From: Burkholderiales bacterium Ga0074133
Lineage (GTDB): Bacteria; Pseudomonadota; Gammaproteobacteria; Burkholderiales; Burkholderiaceae_C
DNA length: 50,840 nucleotides
Assembly (NCBI GenBank): GCA_001464865.1
Contig: LNEG01000102.1
Coordinates: 1 to 50,840 of the forward strand
Direction of reading: 5' to 3'
In this document: positions 27,573 to 37,132 of the stretch, piece by piece
Numbering within the stretch: the stretch's first letter is position 1
How the letters are laid out: each line of letters opens with the position of its first letter
Program-made: the position numbers and the translations under genes
Notes under the pieces: generated by a model
What the model was told of the DNA's origin: nothing
The model's input: only the letters and a program-made list of their open reading frames with translations
Database searches by the model: none

Positions 27573-28698
27573 AAGGGTGTGCCGGTGCAGCCGGGATGGT
27601 GCGCCCACCGCGCAGGGCCAGCCATGCTGTACGGAGTGCATCTTGCGCCTGCGGAGCCAACACCCCCAGACGCACCGAGCCGGGCAAGCCGAACGATGTG
27701 CAGTCGCGCAGCTTGATGCCCGCCTGGCGCAGTGCAGCCAGCCGGGCCTGCAGAGTGGGCAGGTCACCGGCACTGTCGGGCTGCGCGCAGAAATAGTTGG
27801 CCAGGCTGCCCGAGTGGATGGCCCAGCCCAGGTCGATGCACAGCGCCTGCTGGCGCGACTTCCAGGCGCGCAGGGTCTCAAGGCTATACACCAGCCAGCG
27901 CTGCACCACCGGGTCCACCCAGACCTGCAGCAGGGCTACGCCGTGCGAGCCCACTGGCCATGCCGGGGCCAGCGTGTCCAGCACATCCACCCAGCGGTCC
28001 ATACCGGGCGGTGCGATGGCATAGGCCGCACGCACGCCCGTCATGCCCAGGGCCTTGTTGGGGCTCCATAGCTGCCAGGCATCCACGGGCAGATCGCTGC
28101 CGGGCACGCCCGCCCACGCGGCGCGCCCTTCAAGGCGCAGGGGCGCGTACGCGCAGTCGACCACGCGCAGGGGCGGCTGCTCGTGCAGCACTCCGGTCTG
28201 CGCATCCAGGGCCTGCGGGGCAGCCCACAGCAGCACTGCAGGGTCAGACAAACCCAGTGGGCTGGAGGGCTCACATGCCCACTGCAGCGGTGCGTGCGGC
28301 GGGCCGCCGCGTGGTTGCACCTCCATCCCGCGCGCCAGCGCAGCGCGGGCGTATTCGCCAAAGCCGTGCAGCGGAACCTGCACCGCGCGCGCGCCCTGCT
28401 GCGCCGCCAGGGCGGTGATGCGGTGGATGAATTCGCTGGCGCTGGCCGCCAGGACCACGCGCGATGGCGGCACGCCGTGAAACTGACCCAGCGCTTTGCG
28501 CAGCGCGGTGTACGCAGGATCGGGGTAATGGCCAGGGTCCGAGGCCTGCACGGCCCGCAGCGCGTCCTCGCACGGGCCCACGGCATTGCGGTTGGTCGAA
28601 AAATCGTGCTGCGGCACGCCCGCGGCGTCCGGACCACCATGCACCACGGTCAGCGAGGGCAGCCGGGCGATGGGATCCACGCGACTCGATCGGTTCAT
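27571..28698 (-). CDS. cobD: L-threonine-phosphate decarboxylase (CobD of Salmonella, CobC of Pseudomonas)
   Basis: A 375-residue PLP enzyme of the class I aminotransferase fold that makes (R)-1-amino-2-propanol phosphate for the cobalamin side arm. Markers: VVHGGPDAAGVPQHDFSTNRN with the start-of-family look, VLAASASEFIHRI, VVDCAYAPL, and the PLP lysine in WSPNKALGMTGVRAAY. It overlaps cbiB by 4 bp. Assigned through both sequence and operon context, since the fold alone would also fit histidinol-phosphate aminotransferase. Confidence 0.88.
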   Translation of the reverse strand: MNRSSRVDPIARLPSLTVVHGGPDAAGVPQHDFSTNRNAVGPCEDALRAVQASDPGHYPDPAYTALRKALGQFHGVPPSRVVLAASASEFIHRITALAAQQGARAVQVPLHGFGEYARAALARGMEVQPRGGPPHAPLQWACEPSSPLGLSDPAVLLWAAPQALDAQTGVLHEQPPLRVVDCAYAPLRLEGRAAWAGVPGSDLPVDAWQLWSPNKALGMTGVRAAYAIAPPGMDRWVDVLDTLAPAWPVGSHGVALLQVWVDPVVQRWLVYSLETLRAWKSRQQALCIDLGWAIHSGSLANYFCAQPDSAGDLPTLQARLAALRQAGIKLRDCTSFGLPGSVRLGVLAPQAQDALRTAWLALRGGRTIPAAPAHP

Positions 28699-29732
28699 GC
28701 CAGCACCTTGCCCGCCAGCACCCACACCAGCCCCTGCAACGCAGCCAGCATCGGCAGCAGCGCTGTCAGCCCCCCCTGCGCCACGCGTACTGCACGCCGC
28801 ATGTCAGTAGCATCGGGCACACGCCCGTGGCTGTGCAACACGTACACGCCGGGCTTTGCCAAGCGCACACCGAGGGCCAGAGCCATGGCCGCCATGGGCC
28901 AGCCGCTGTTGGGCGACGGGGTCTTGCCGGCTTCGTGTGCCAGCGGACGAAGCGGCAAGCCGCGGGCGGCCAATGCCAGCAACGCAGCCGTGATGCGTGC
29001 CGGCACCCAGGACATCACGTCGTCAGCCCTTGCAGCCCATTTGCCGGCCCATTGCCAGTAGCGCCCGCTGCGCATGCCAGGGTAGCCCCACATGGCATCA
29101 GCCGTATTGGCAAAGCGATAGAGCGCGGCGCCTGGCAGGCCGGCCAGCGCAAACCAGAACAGCGGTGCCACCACCGAGTCGTTGAGGTTCTCGGCCAGCG
29201 ATTCGATGGCCGACTCGCGCACCTCGCCCGCGCTCAGGGCCGACACATCGCGGCTCACCAGCCGGGCCAGGTGAGTACGCCCGGCGCCCAGCGATTCACC
29301 CAGGGCTGCCTCCACCGCCAGCACCTCCTCGCGCAGCATGCGCCAGGCCAGCAGGGGCTTGAGCACCAGCGCCAGCAACACCGCTGCTGCCGCACCCGGC
29401 AGCAGGTACAAAGCATGCTGCACCACCATAGAAACTATCAAAACCATAGCAGCAAGGGCAATCCATACCGAGGCTCCAAGCCAAAAACGCCTCAAATCTC
29501 TTGCCACGGCGGGTCCAGACGGTGGCGCCAGCGGCGCGACCCGCTCCCCCCACCACTGCAGCGCCCGGCCCATCCACACCACCGGGTGCCAGCGCAGCGG
29601 TGGCTCGCCCCAGCGGTGGTCCACGCACAGCGCGAGTGCAGGCACGCAGAGCAGCGCTGCCCACCCCCACCAGGGCTGGTCCGCCCGCAGCCAGGGCATC
29701 AGCCACATCGCCATGGGACACGCAGACTCCAT
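28695..29732 (-). CDS. cbiB: Adenosylcobinamide-phosphate synthase
   Basis: A 345-residue inner-membrane protein with several helices that joins the aminopropanol arm to adenosylcobyric acid. Family marks: RWHPVVWMGR near residue 50, ESIAENL-like ESAIESLAENLNDS, ALYRFANTADAMWGYP, and KTPSPNSGWPMAAMALALGV. It is called CobD in Pseudomonas nomenclature. Codons for about residues 77-103 are unusually AT-rich (TTG, CTT, GTA, ATA, TCT) and match a genomic interspersed repeat, yet the frame stays open. It overlaps cobO by 1 bp and cobD by 4 bp. Confidence 0.92.
   Translation of the reverse strand: MESACPMAMWLMPWLRADQPWWGWAALLCVPALALCVDHRWGEPPLRWHPVVWMGRALQWWGERVAPLAPPSGPAVARDLRRFWLGASVWIALAAMVLIVSMVVQHALYLLPGAAAAVLLALVLKPLLAWRMLREEVLAVEAALGESLGAGRTHLARLVSRDVSALSAGEVRESAIESLAENLNDSVVAPLFWFALAGLPGAALYRFANTADAMWGYPGMRSGRYWQWAGKWAARADDVMSWVPARITAALLALAARGLPLRPLAHEAGKTPSPNSGWPMAAMALALGVRLAKPGVYVLHSHGRVPDATDMRRAVRVAQGGLTALLPMLAALQGLVWVLAGKVLA
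29425..29506 (-). repeat. Interspersed repeat copy C inside the cbiB coding region
   Basis: On the minus strand: TTTTTGGCTTGGAGCC, TCGGTATGGATTGCC, CTTGCTGCTATGG, TTTTGATAG. This is the same block order as copies A and B, and it is read in frame as part of cbiB, giving a hydrophobic stretch. Base composition is clearly more AT-rich than the flanks. Confidence 0.55.
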
Positions 29733-30301
29733 CAGTCTTCAATGCCTCGCTGCGCCGGAACACCGGCCTTGAAGGCGTGTTTGACCATCTGCATTTCGGT
29801 CACCGTATCGGCCAGCTCGATGATTTCCGGCGGGCAGCGGCGGCCGGTCAGGCATACATGCACATCGCGGGGCCGCTCGCGCAGCGTCTGCAGCACGCCT
29901 TCCAGCGGCAACCAGCCGTAAATCAGCGGGTAGGTGATCTCGTCAAGCACCACGAGGAAGTGCTCGCCCGACAGAATGGCGGCCCTAGCCTTCTCCCAGC
30001 CGTCGCGCGCCAGCTGGGCCGAGTGCTCCAGGTCCTGGCTCTTCCAGCTGAAGCCATCGCCCAGGCCCTCGATGGGAATGCCGATCTTTTCAAACATCCG
30101 GTGTTCGCCAAAGCGCGCCGTGGGCACTTTCATGAACTGGTAAATCCGGACCGCCTTGCCGCGGCCGTGGGCGCGCAAGGCCAGGCCAAAGGCTGCCGTA
30201 CTTTTGCCTTTGCCATCGCCGGTGTTGACGATGATGAGGCCGCGGCGCTCGCCCTCGGGTTTTTCGTAGCGTTTCTCGGTGGGGGCGGCTTCAATCTGCA
30301 T
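29732..30301 (-). CDS. cobO: Corrinoid adenosyltransferase
   Basis: A 189-residue CobO/BtuR/CobA-type enzyme that transfers the adenosyl group from ATP to cobalt of the corrinoid. The P-loop is [10 protein letters not shown] (26-35), with [15 protein letters not shown], and the VCLTGRRCP segment later. Length matches the family. The ATG at 30301 gives [15 protein letters not shown], as in relatives. Lies 20 bp after btuD and shares 1 bp with cbiB. Confidence 0.94.
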   Translation of the reverse strand: MQIEAAPTEKRYEKPEGERRGLIIVNTGDGKGKSTAAFGLALRAHGRGKAVRIYQFMKVPTARFGEHRMFEKIGIPIEGLGDGFSWKSQDLEHSAQLARDGWEKARAAILSGEHFLVVLDEITYPLIYGWLPLEGVLQTLRERPRDVHVCLTGRRCPPEIIELADTVTEMQMVKHAFKAGVPAQRGIED

Positions 30302-30321
30302 GGGGGTCTTTCGATCAGGGT

Positions 30322-31128
30322 TCAATGATCCGCCGCGGCGCGGCGGGGCAGCAGGCGGGGCAAGGCAAGCCACTGGCCATCCACCGGATGGATGGCAATG
30401 CGGTCGTCAAAGACCTGTTCGAGCGCGCGGTGGGTGCTGGCGTCTTGTGTGGATCCATGGTGGCGCAGGCGGCCGGCGGCGATGATGGCCACATCATCGG
30501 CCTGCAGCGCAAAAGAGACTTCGTGCAGAACGCTGACCACGGTCCTGCCCTGCTCCACCAGCCCGCGCACCAGCAGCAGCCAGTCGGCCTGGTGCGGCGG
30601 GTCCAGGTTGGCCAGGGGTTCATCCATCAGCAGTACCTGTGCCTGTACCGCCAGCGCCCGGGCCAGCAGCACGCGCTGGCGCTCGCCGCCCGAGAGCTGC
30701 CCCAGCGCGCGGTGGCGCCAGTCCCACGCCTGCGTGGCGCGCAGGGCCTGCTCTACTGCGGCATGGTCGGCCTCGCTCAGGGGCGACAGCCACGGCAGGT
30801 GCGGCAGGCGGCCCAGCATGGCCACGTCATAGACCAGCAGGTCGTCCGCGGCCACCTCGTTCTGGCCCAGCCACGACAGGGCCCGGGCCCGCTCGCTGCG
30901 CGACCAGCCGGTCAGCGGGCGGCCCAGCAGCTGCACGCTGCCGGTGCAGGACAGCAGACCCGCCAGCGCGCGCAGCAGGGTCGACTTGCCCGCCCCGTTC
31001 GGGCCAACGATGCTGGTCCAGCGCCCGGCCACCAGGCGCAGCGTGATACTGTGCAATATCGGGTTCTTTCCGATACAGGCGCTTATTTCCTCTGCACTGA
31101 CAGCTATGTTTTCAGTAGCAACTCGCAT
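30322..31128 (-). CDS. btuD: Cobalamin ABC transporter ATP-binding protein
   Basis: A 268-residue ATPase of the FecE/BtuD type that powers the inner-membrane corrinoid importer. Walker [11 protein letters not shown] (41-50), signature LSGGERQR (145-152), Walker B VLLMDEP (165-171), and the switch histidine in [10 protein letters not shown]. It abuts btuC with no gap. The vitamin B12 assignment rests on its place in the btuB-btuF-btuC operon; by sequence alone it could serve haem or siderophores. Confidence 0.9.
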   Translation of the reverse strand: MRVATENIAVSAEEISACIGKNPILHSITLRLVAGRWTSIVGPNGAGKSTLLRALAGLLSCTGSVQLLGRPLTGWSRSERARALSWLGQNEVAADDLLVYDVAMLGRLPHLPWLSPLSEADHAAVEQALRATQAWDWRHRALGQLSGGERQRVLLARALAVQAQVLLMDEPLANLDPPHQADWLLLVRGLVEQGRTVVSVLHEVSFALQADDVAIIAAGRLRHHGSTQDASTHRALEQVFDDRIAIHPVDGQWLALPRLLPRRAAADH

Positions 31129-32214
31129 TCACAGCACCCCGCCTGTTCCGGTGCGCCGGTGCATGAGCCACAGCAGGTAACCGCCACCCAGTACAGCCGT
31201 GAGTACGCCCACCGGCAACTCCTGCGGGGCGATCAGGCCGCGTGCCAGCAGGTCGGCACCGGCCAGCAAAACGGCCCCCATCAGGCTGGCCAGCACCATC
31301 AGACGGCCATGCGGGACCTTGACCACGGCACGCACCAGGTGGGGCGCAGCGAGGCCGACAAAAGCAATCAGCCCCGTTTGCGCGACGGCCGTGCCGGTGG
31401 CCAATGCCAGCACCGCCACGAGCGCTGCGCGCAGCGGCGCCAGCGGCAGGCCCAGGCTGTGGGCGGTCGCTTCGCCCAGCGCCAGGCCATCGAGCACCCG
31501 GGACAGCGCCCAGGCCGCAACCACGCACAGCAGCCAGACACCGGCCATCAGCAGGCACGATGTCCAGCCCACAAAACCGGTGGAGCCCAGCAAGAACGCC
31601 TGCATGGCCTGGAGCGAATCGGGCGACAGCAGCAGGATGAGCGAGGTGAAGGCGCCCAGTACCACGCCCACGATCACGCCCGCCAGCAACAGGCGTAGCG
31701 TGTGCTGCACGCCACGCGCCAGAGCGAGCGTGAGCAGCACAGCCAGCACGGCCCCTGCAAAGGCCGCGCCGGTCAGGCCCAGGCGTACCAGCCAGTGGCC
31801 CGAAAACACCAGCGCGACGGCGGCGCCCTTGGCGCTTCCCACCATGCCCACGCCGCCGCCCATCAGCGCCAGCGCCGCAGCAACACCCAGCGATGCACCC
31901 GAAGCGCTGCCCAGCAGGTACGGATCGGCCAGCGGGTTGCGAAACAGGCCTTGCGCCACGGCACCGGCCAGCCCGAGCAGTGCCCCGGCGCACCAGGCCC
32001 CGACGGTGCGCGGAAGGCGGATGTCCCACACGATCTGCCAGGCCATCGCGCGTGCAGCGTGCGCGGCGGGGTCGGCGCCCTCGCTCCACAAGGCGGGCCA
32101 CAGGTTCTCCAGCCCTGCGCTGCCGACGCCCGTGCCCAGCGCCACCAGCAGCGCGCTGGCCAGCAGCAGCAGGCCCGCGAGCCACAGGCCGCGTTGCGCA
32201 GCGGATGCAGTCAC
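31129..32214 (-). CDS. btuC: Cobalamin ABC transporter permease
   Basis: A 361-residue FecCD/BtuC-type permease with about ten membrane helices. Typical stretches are RLPRTVGAWCAGALLGLAGA, NPLADPYLLGSASGASLG, and FVGLAAPHLVRAVV near the end. A GTG start at 32214 overlaps the btuF stop (GTGA), favouring coupled translation; the longer frame upstream runs antisense-like through btuF and is not real. It pairs with BtuD and receives corrinoid from BtuF. Confidence 0.9.
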   Translation of the reverse strand: MTASAAQRGLWLAGLLLLASALLVALGTGVGSAGLENLWPALWSEGADPAAHAARAMAWQIVWDIRLPRTVGAWCAGALLGLAGAVAQGLFRNPLADPYLLGSASGASLGVAAALALMGGGVGMVGSAKGAAVALVFSGHWLVRLGLTGAAFAGAVLAVLLTLALARGVQHTLRLLLAGVIVGVVLGAFTSLILLLSPDSLQAMQAFLLGSTGFVGWTSCLLMAGVWLLCVVAAWALSRVLDGLALGEATAHSLGLPLAPLRAALVAVLALATGTAVAQTGLIAFVGLAAPHLVRAVVKVPHGRLMVLASLMGAVLLAGADLLARGLIAPQELPVGVLTAVLGGGYLLWLMHRRTGTGGVL

Positions 32215-33179
32215 TGGCGCACCGCCGCCGGAAACCGGGCTGCCGGCACGGCCTTGCTTGCCAGGCAGCGCGCCATGATGCGCGCACCCTCCGCCATGCG
32301 CGGCCCGGGGCGGACCAGCACGTCGGCTTCTTCGGGAGGGAACACGCACAGCCGCTGCTCCCGCAGGGCGCGCATGGCGCTCCAGCCGGGTCGCTCGTTC
32401 AGCCCGCCCATGCTGCGGGTGCCCACCATGATCAGGTCGGGGTCGGCGCGCACCACGAATTCGGGGTTGAGCTTCGGGAAGGGCCCCAGCGACGCGGGCA
32501 GGATGTTGCGGGCACCCAGCCGCGTCAGCGTCTCGCCAATGAAAGACGAGACACCGGCACCGTACGGCCCGCTGTTGACCTCGAAGTACACGCGCGTGCC
32601 GCGCGCTGCGGGAGGCACCGACTGGGCGGCCGCTTCCACGGCGGCATCAATGTGGCGCCATACGCGCTGGGCATCGGGCACCCCCAGAACCTGGCCAACC
32701 TTGCCCATCACGCGCTGCACGTCGGCATGGCTCTTGGGCTCCAGCGCCACCACGAGCACGCCCAGCGACTCCAGCCGCGCCAACGCCCGCGACGACGTTG
32801 CCATCAGCACCACATCGGGCCGCAGCGCCACGATGGCCTCGATGTTGGGGTCCAGCCCGCCACCCACTTGCGGCAGCCGGGATACGGCTTCGGGCCAGTT
32901 GGAGTAGCGGTCTACCCCCACCAGGCGGTGGCACTGTTCCAGCGCACAGATCGTCTCGGTCAGCGAAGGCAGCAGGCTGACGATGCGCTGTGGCGGACGT
33001 GGCAGCGAGACCACACGGCCGCGGTCATCGGTCAGCTGCACTGCCGGTTGCGGAGCCCGATCATTGGCAGGTGAGGACTGCGGTGCAGGCTGCGCGCGGG
33101 CCAGCGCAGCCATCAGCAGGCCCAGCGCCACCACGATCGCAATCACCCAGAGGATGCGGCGCACAGGGGTCGGTTTCAT
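32211..33179 (-). CDS. btuF: Periplasmic cobalamin-binding protein
   Basis: A 322-residue substrate-binding protein of the BtuF/FhuD class. A signal anchor or cleavable peptide covers residues ~8-29 (ALARAQ/PAP). The binding domain begins with PPQRIVSLLPSLTETICAL and VGVDRYSNWPEAV, which are typical for B12 binders, and continues with PNIEAIVALRPDVVL. The C-terminal tail after residue ~300 is not family-typical. Overlaps cobU by 4 bp upstream and btuC by 4 bp downstream. Confidence 0.9.
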   Translation of the reverse strand: MKPTPVRRILWVIAIVVALGLLMAALARAQPAPQSSPANDRAPQPAVQLTDDRGRVVSLPRPPQRIVSLLPSLTETICALEQCHRLVGVDRYSNWPEAVSRLPQVGGGLDPNIEAIVALRPDVVLMATSSRALARLESLGVLVVALEPKSHADVQRVMGKVGQVLGVPDAQRVWRHIDAAVEAAAQSVPPAARGTRVYFEVNSGPYGAGVSSFIGETLTRLGARNILPASLGPFPKLNPEFVVRADPDLIMVGTRSMGGLNERPGWSAMRALREQRLCVFPPEEADVLVRPGPRMAEGARIMARCLASKAVPAARFPAAVRQ

Positions 33180-33772
33180 GGCGTGGGTTCTTTCAGGGTA
33201 AGCGGCAGACCGGCTGCCATGAGGGTGACGCGGGGGCACACTGCCGCCACTTGCTGGTTGAGCAGGCCCAGGGCATCGACAAACGCCCGCACCTCGCGCC
33301 CCATCGGGATGACCCCCAGGCCGATCTCGTTGCCCACCAGAACAACGGGCCCGGGGGCCTGCCGAATCGCTGCCAGAAACATGGACATCTGCGCTTGCCA
33401 AGCATGCTCGAGGGCCGCTTTTTGCCCTGAACCCATGTCTTCGATGCCCAACGGCATGGTCCAGTTGGTCAGCCACAGGGTGAGGCAGTCGACCACCACC
33501 AGCGTGCGGGGGTTACTGGCGCCTGCCAGCGCGGCTGCCACCTCGCGCGGCGCTTCCACCGTGACCATGCCCGGAACGCGGGTGGCGCGGTCGCGCTGGT
33601 GGCGCGCGATGCGGTCGCGCATTTCGTCGTCCCAGGGCTGGCCGGTGGCAATGAGCACCGCACGGTGGTCGGGAGCGCTGGCCAGCCATTCGCGCGCCAG
33701 AAGCTCTGCACGGCGGGACTTGCCGCTCTTTTGGCCGCCCAGAATGAATTCGGTGGAGATGCGGGATGGCAT
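33176..33772 (-). CDS. cobU: Adenosylcobinamide kinase / guanylyltransferase
   Basis: A 198-residue bifunctional CobU/CobP enzyme: it phosphorylates adenosylcobinamide and adds GMP to make adenosylcobinamide-GDP. P-loop LGGQKSGKSR (11-20), DCLTLWLTNW, and GNEIGLGVIPMGREVR near the end are all family marks. The chosen ATG at 33772 begins just before the P-loop as in relatives. 13 bp after cobB. Confidence 0.94.
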   Translation of the reverse strand: MPSRISTEFILGGQKSGKSRRAELLAREWLASAPDHRAVLIATGQPWDDEMRDRIARHQRDRATRVPGMVTVEAPREVAAALAGASNPRTLVVVDCLTLWLTNWTMPLGIEDMGSGQKAALEHAWQAQMSMFLAAIRQAPGPVVLVGNEIGLGVIPMGREVRAFVDALGLLNQQVAAVCPRVTLMAAGLPLTLKEPTP

Positions 33773-33785
33773 GGTGAGGGACCGA

Positions 33786-35171
33786 TCAGCCGGCAGTGGC
33801 GCCCAGCAGGTGCGCCACTGCCTGGGGGCTGGACGGAAACCAGGCGTGGAAGTAGCTGGCATGGATGCCGCGGTGGCGATATACGGCTTCGCCCGCGCCA
33901 GGCGCGGCCTGCGAGCCATCCTGCGGGCGCCGGGTGCGGGTCGCCACCGCGGCGCTGATGTCGCCGGTGGAGTAGTGAAAGGTGTGGCCGCGCAGGGTGT
34001 GCTGACCAATGGTCAGCTCCTGCGGCCCCAGCGCGGCCAGCCGCTGCTGCATGGTCACCCGGCCGGGGATCAGGCCCCAGAAAGGGGCTGTGGAGCCGTC
34101 TGCCAGGGTAATGGCATCGCACAGCGCCATCATGCCCCCGCACTCGGCCCACACGGGTTTGCAGGCCTGTACATGCGCACGCAGGCTGGATGCCATGCCC
34201 GTATTGGCCGCCAGCTGCGCAGTGTGCAGCTCGGGGTAACCACCGGGCAGCCACACGGCATCGCAGTCGGGCAGTTCGGAATCGTTCAGCGGCGAGAAAA
34301 AGACCACGTGTGCGCCCAGATCGCGCAAGGTCTGCACGTTGGCGGCGTAAACAAAGCAGAAGGCTGCGTCCTTCGCCACCGCCACCGTGCGGCCCTCAAG
34401 CAAAGGCGGTACCGGGTCTGATGGCAGTGGCACTGGGAAGTCCACCGCCCAGCGCAGCAGGGCTCTGGCATCCATCGCGCCAAGAGGCGTTTCCAGCAGT
34501 GCATCGGCGGCGGCATCCAGCCGCTCCATGCGGTCGGGCAGTTCGTGCGCAGCCACCAGGCCCAGGTGGCGTTCGGGAAGCAACGCACCGCACTTTGGAC
34601 CCACCCCGGGGGCAGTCCCCACCGGCTGCACGCGTGCCATCGCACCCAGCCAGTCGGCCGCATCACGCAGTCCGTCGCGCAGCATGTCGGCATGGCGCGC
34701 ACTGCCCACGCGGTTTGCCAGCACACCCGCCCACGGCAGGCCGGGCCGGTAGTGCCGCAAGCCAAACGCCAGGGCGCCAAAAGTGCCCGCCATGGCCGAC
34801 GCATCGACCACCGCCAGCACCGGGATGCCAAAGCGCTGGGCCAGGTCGGCAGCGCTGGGGCTGCCATCAAACAGGCCCATCACGCCCTCGATCAGGATGA
34901 GATCAACCTGCTGCGCGGCCGCATGCAGGCGCTCCACGCAATCTTGTTCGCCCGTCATCCAGAGGTCCAGCTGGTGTACCGGCGCGCCACTGGCAAGTTC
35001 CAGCCAGTGCGGGTCCAGAAAGTCCGGCCCGCACTTGAACACCTGCACGCGGCGCCCCTGGCGCGCGTGCAGGCGCGCCAGCGCGGCGGTGACGGTGGTC
35101 TTGCCCTGCCCCGAGGCCGGCGCTGCAATCAACAGCGCCGGGCAACGGGCGGCTGCCGCCGTCAGGGTCAC
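33786..35171 (-). CDS. cobB: Cobyrinate a,c-diamide synthase
   Basis: A 461-residue glutamine-dependent amidotransferase (CobB of Pseudomonas, CbiA of Salmonella) that amidates the a and c carboxylates of the corrin ring. P-loop region IAAPASGQGKTTVTAALA (15-32), FKCGPDFLDPHWLELASG, EGVMGLFDG, then the C-terminal glutaminase with WAECGGMMAL. It starts with GTG overlapping the btuB stop codon by 3 bp, so translation is probably coupled. Confidence 0.93.
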   Translation of the reverse strand: MTLTAAAARCPALLIAAPASGQGKTTVTAALARLHARQGRRVQVFKCGPDFLDPHWLELASGAPVHQLDLWMTGEQDCVERLHAAAQQVDLILIEGVMGLFDGSPSAADLAQRFGIPVLAVVDASAMAGTFGALAFGLRHYRPGLPWAGVLANRVGSARHADMLRDGLRDAADWLGAMARVQPVGTAPGVGPKCGALLPERHLGLVAAHELPDRMERLDAAADALLETPLGAMDARALLRWAVDFPVPLPSDPVPPLLEGRTVAVAKDAAFCFVYAANVQTLRDLGAHVVFFSPLNDSELPDCDAVWLPGGYPELHTAQLAANTGMASSLRAHVQACKPVWAECGGMMALCDAITLADGSTAPFWGLIPGRVTMQQRLAALGPQELTIGQHTLRGHTFHYSTGDISAAVATRTRRPQDGSQAAPGAGEAVYRHRGIHASYFHAWFPSSPQAVAHLLGATAG

Positions 35172-37036
35172 TGGGGCGCCCACTTCACACCCACGTAGAA
35201 GGTACGGCCCGCCGTGGCGTAGTTGCGCGCCAACTGATAGTCCTTGTCGGTCAGGTTGTCGACGCGCGCCAGCAGCGTGTAGTCGCGCGCCACGCGGGTG
35301 CTGGCGTACAGGTTGACCAGCGTGTAGCCACCCAGCACCGCCGTGTTGGCGGCGGTATCGAAGCGACGGCCCGATGCCTGCACTTCGGCGCCCACCGTCC
35401 ACGCATCCACGCGGGTATCGGCCCCCAGCGTGGCGTGATGGCGTGCGCGGCGGGCCAGCTGCTTGCCCGTCTCGAGGTCACGCGGGCGCTGCAGGTCAAG
35501 AGAGCCATGCAGCTGCATGCTGCCCATGCGGTGCGTGCCCGCAAACGTCACACCCTTGTATTCGGCACGCGCCGTGTTGGCATAGCAGCCGAAAGATGAC
35601 GCGCAGGAGCCGGCGCCCCCAAACGAGATCAGGTCCTGCACGCGATTGCGAAACAGCGTGGCCGAGAAGCTGCTGGTGCCCTGCGCATAGCGCAGCGCCA
35701 CCTCGGCATTGCGGCTGCTTTCAGGGCGCAGCGTGGCAAGGCCATATTCGCTGAAGCGGTGGTACAGCGTAGGCGCACGGAATGCCGTTCCCACCGATGC
35801 CGTAGCCCGCCACTGTGGCGTGATGGCATAGCCGTATGCCATGCTGCCAGTGCTCTTGCCGCCGAACTCGCTGTCGGAATCGTGCCGCACGTTGAGCTGC
35901 ACGGTATGGCCCTGCGCGTTGAAGCCGTAGCCCAGGGCCAGTGCGTCCTGAGAACGCTTGCGGTCGATGGGGGTGTTTCTCAGGTGGTCTTCACGGCGCT
36001 CCAGCGCGGCGCTCAGCAGATGGGCACCCACGCGCCATTCGTTCTGGAACAGATAGCCGCGCAGGCGTGTTTCGGTCAGGTAAGGCGAGGGGCGCGTCTC
36101 GTATTCGTCACGTGAATCGGTAATGGACAGGCGCGTCTTGTACGCCGTGCTCCACTGCGCCAGCCAGTTCAGGCCGAGCGCATGTATGGTGTGGAGGCTG
36201 CGGTCATCCTTGCCCAGGCCGTTGTCGTAACCGCTGCTGGTGTCATTGGCCATCAGCGTTCCCTCCAGGCGGTGCACTGCATCCACCTGCACGCCAAGAC
36301 GAGCATGCCCCGCGGTGGTGCGGTAGCCGTCACGATCCGGATTCTGCGAGGCGATCGGCCGGGCGTTGAAGCCCTTGCTGTCCTCGCGGGCCACTCCCAA
36401 CGCGTAGTCGATGGTGCCGCTGGCGCCGCTCACGCCCGCTTCGACCTTGCTCGTCCCGTGGGTGCCAACGCCCGCGCTGACATAGGGCGCAAAGCCGTTT
36501 TCACCGCGCTTGGTGAATATCTGAACAACGCCGCCCAGGGCGTCCGATCCGTACACCGCCCCGGCGGGGCCACGCAGCACTTCGATGCGGTCGATGAGCC
36601 CCAGCGGAATGCTCTCCCACGGGGCGCCACCGGTGGACTGTGAATCGATGCGCACGCCATCGATGTACACAGCGGTGAAGCGGGTTTCGGCACCGCGCAG
36701 GAACACACTGGTGGTGGCGCCCGGACCGCCATTGCGAGCGAATTCCACGCCCGGCAACCGGCCCAGCAGATCAGCCAGGCCCGTGGCACCGCTGTTTTCA
36801 ATGGTCTCGCGATCCACGATGGAGATGTCGGCCACCAGGTCGGCCAGCGGCTGCGGTGTGCGAGATGCAGCTACCACGGTTTCGGCCAGCGAAGGGGCGC
36901 GCAGGTTTTGTGCGATCAGCACAGGTTCGGGAATCGCGCCTTGGGCGAATGCGGCAGTGCAGCCAGCTGCGGCAAGCGCAACGGCAACCCGGGACAAGGG
37001 CGCGGATTTACGCGCACGAGGGGTACGTAAGGTCAT
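35168..37036 (-). CDS. btuB: TonB-dependent vitamin B12 receptor
   Basis: A 622-residue outer-membrane receptor. Signal peptide about residues 1-32 (GCTAAFAQ), a TonB-box-like ETVVAASR near residue 53, plug domain with SGATGLADLLGRLPGVEF and RIEVLRGPAGAVYGSDALGG, then a beta-barrel that ends DNLTDKDYQLARNYATAGR and FYVGVKWAPQ. The barrel ends WAPQ rather than the usual terminal aromatic. BtuB is favoured over a siderophore receptor because of the cobalamin riboswitch in its leader and the B12 genes after it. Start ATG 37036 was preferred over a TTG six codons upstream. Confidence 0.93.
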   Translation of the reverse strand: MTLRTPRARKSAPLSRVAVALAAAGCTAAFAQGAIPEPVLIAQNLRAPSLAETVVAASRTPQPLADLVADISIVDRETIENSGATGLADLLGRLPGVEFARNGGPGATTSVFLRGAETRFTAVYIDGVRIDSQSTGGAPWESIPLGLIDRIEVLRGPAGAVYGSDALGGVVQIFTKRGENGFAPYVSAGVGTHGTSKVEAGVSGASGTIDYALGVAREDSKGFNARPIASQNPDRDGYRTTAGHARLGVQVDAVHRLEGTLMANDTSSGYDNGLGKDDRSLHTIHALGLNWLAQWSTAYKTRLSITDSRDEYETRPSPYLTETRLRGYLFQNEWRVGAHLLSAALERREDHLRNTPIDRKRSQDALALGYGFNAQGHTVQLNVRHDSDSEFGGKSTGSMAYGYAITPQWRATASVGTAFRAPTLYHRFSEYGLATLRPESSRNAEVALRYAQGTSSFSATLFRNRVQDLISFGGAGSCASSFGCYANTARAEYKGVTFAGTHRMGSMQLHGSLDLQRPRDLETGKQLARRARHHATLGADTRVDAWTVGAEVQASGRRFDTAANTAVLGGYTLVNLYASTRVARDYTLLARVDNLTDKDYQLARNYATAGRTFYVGVKWAPQ

Positions 37037-37132
37037 GGGAATCGTCGTCAACAAACAACCCGCGCCGGCCTCCCCGCCAGCAAATGGGTGACACGGCCGC
37101 GAGCACCTTCATCAGGCACACGCGGCCACCGT

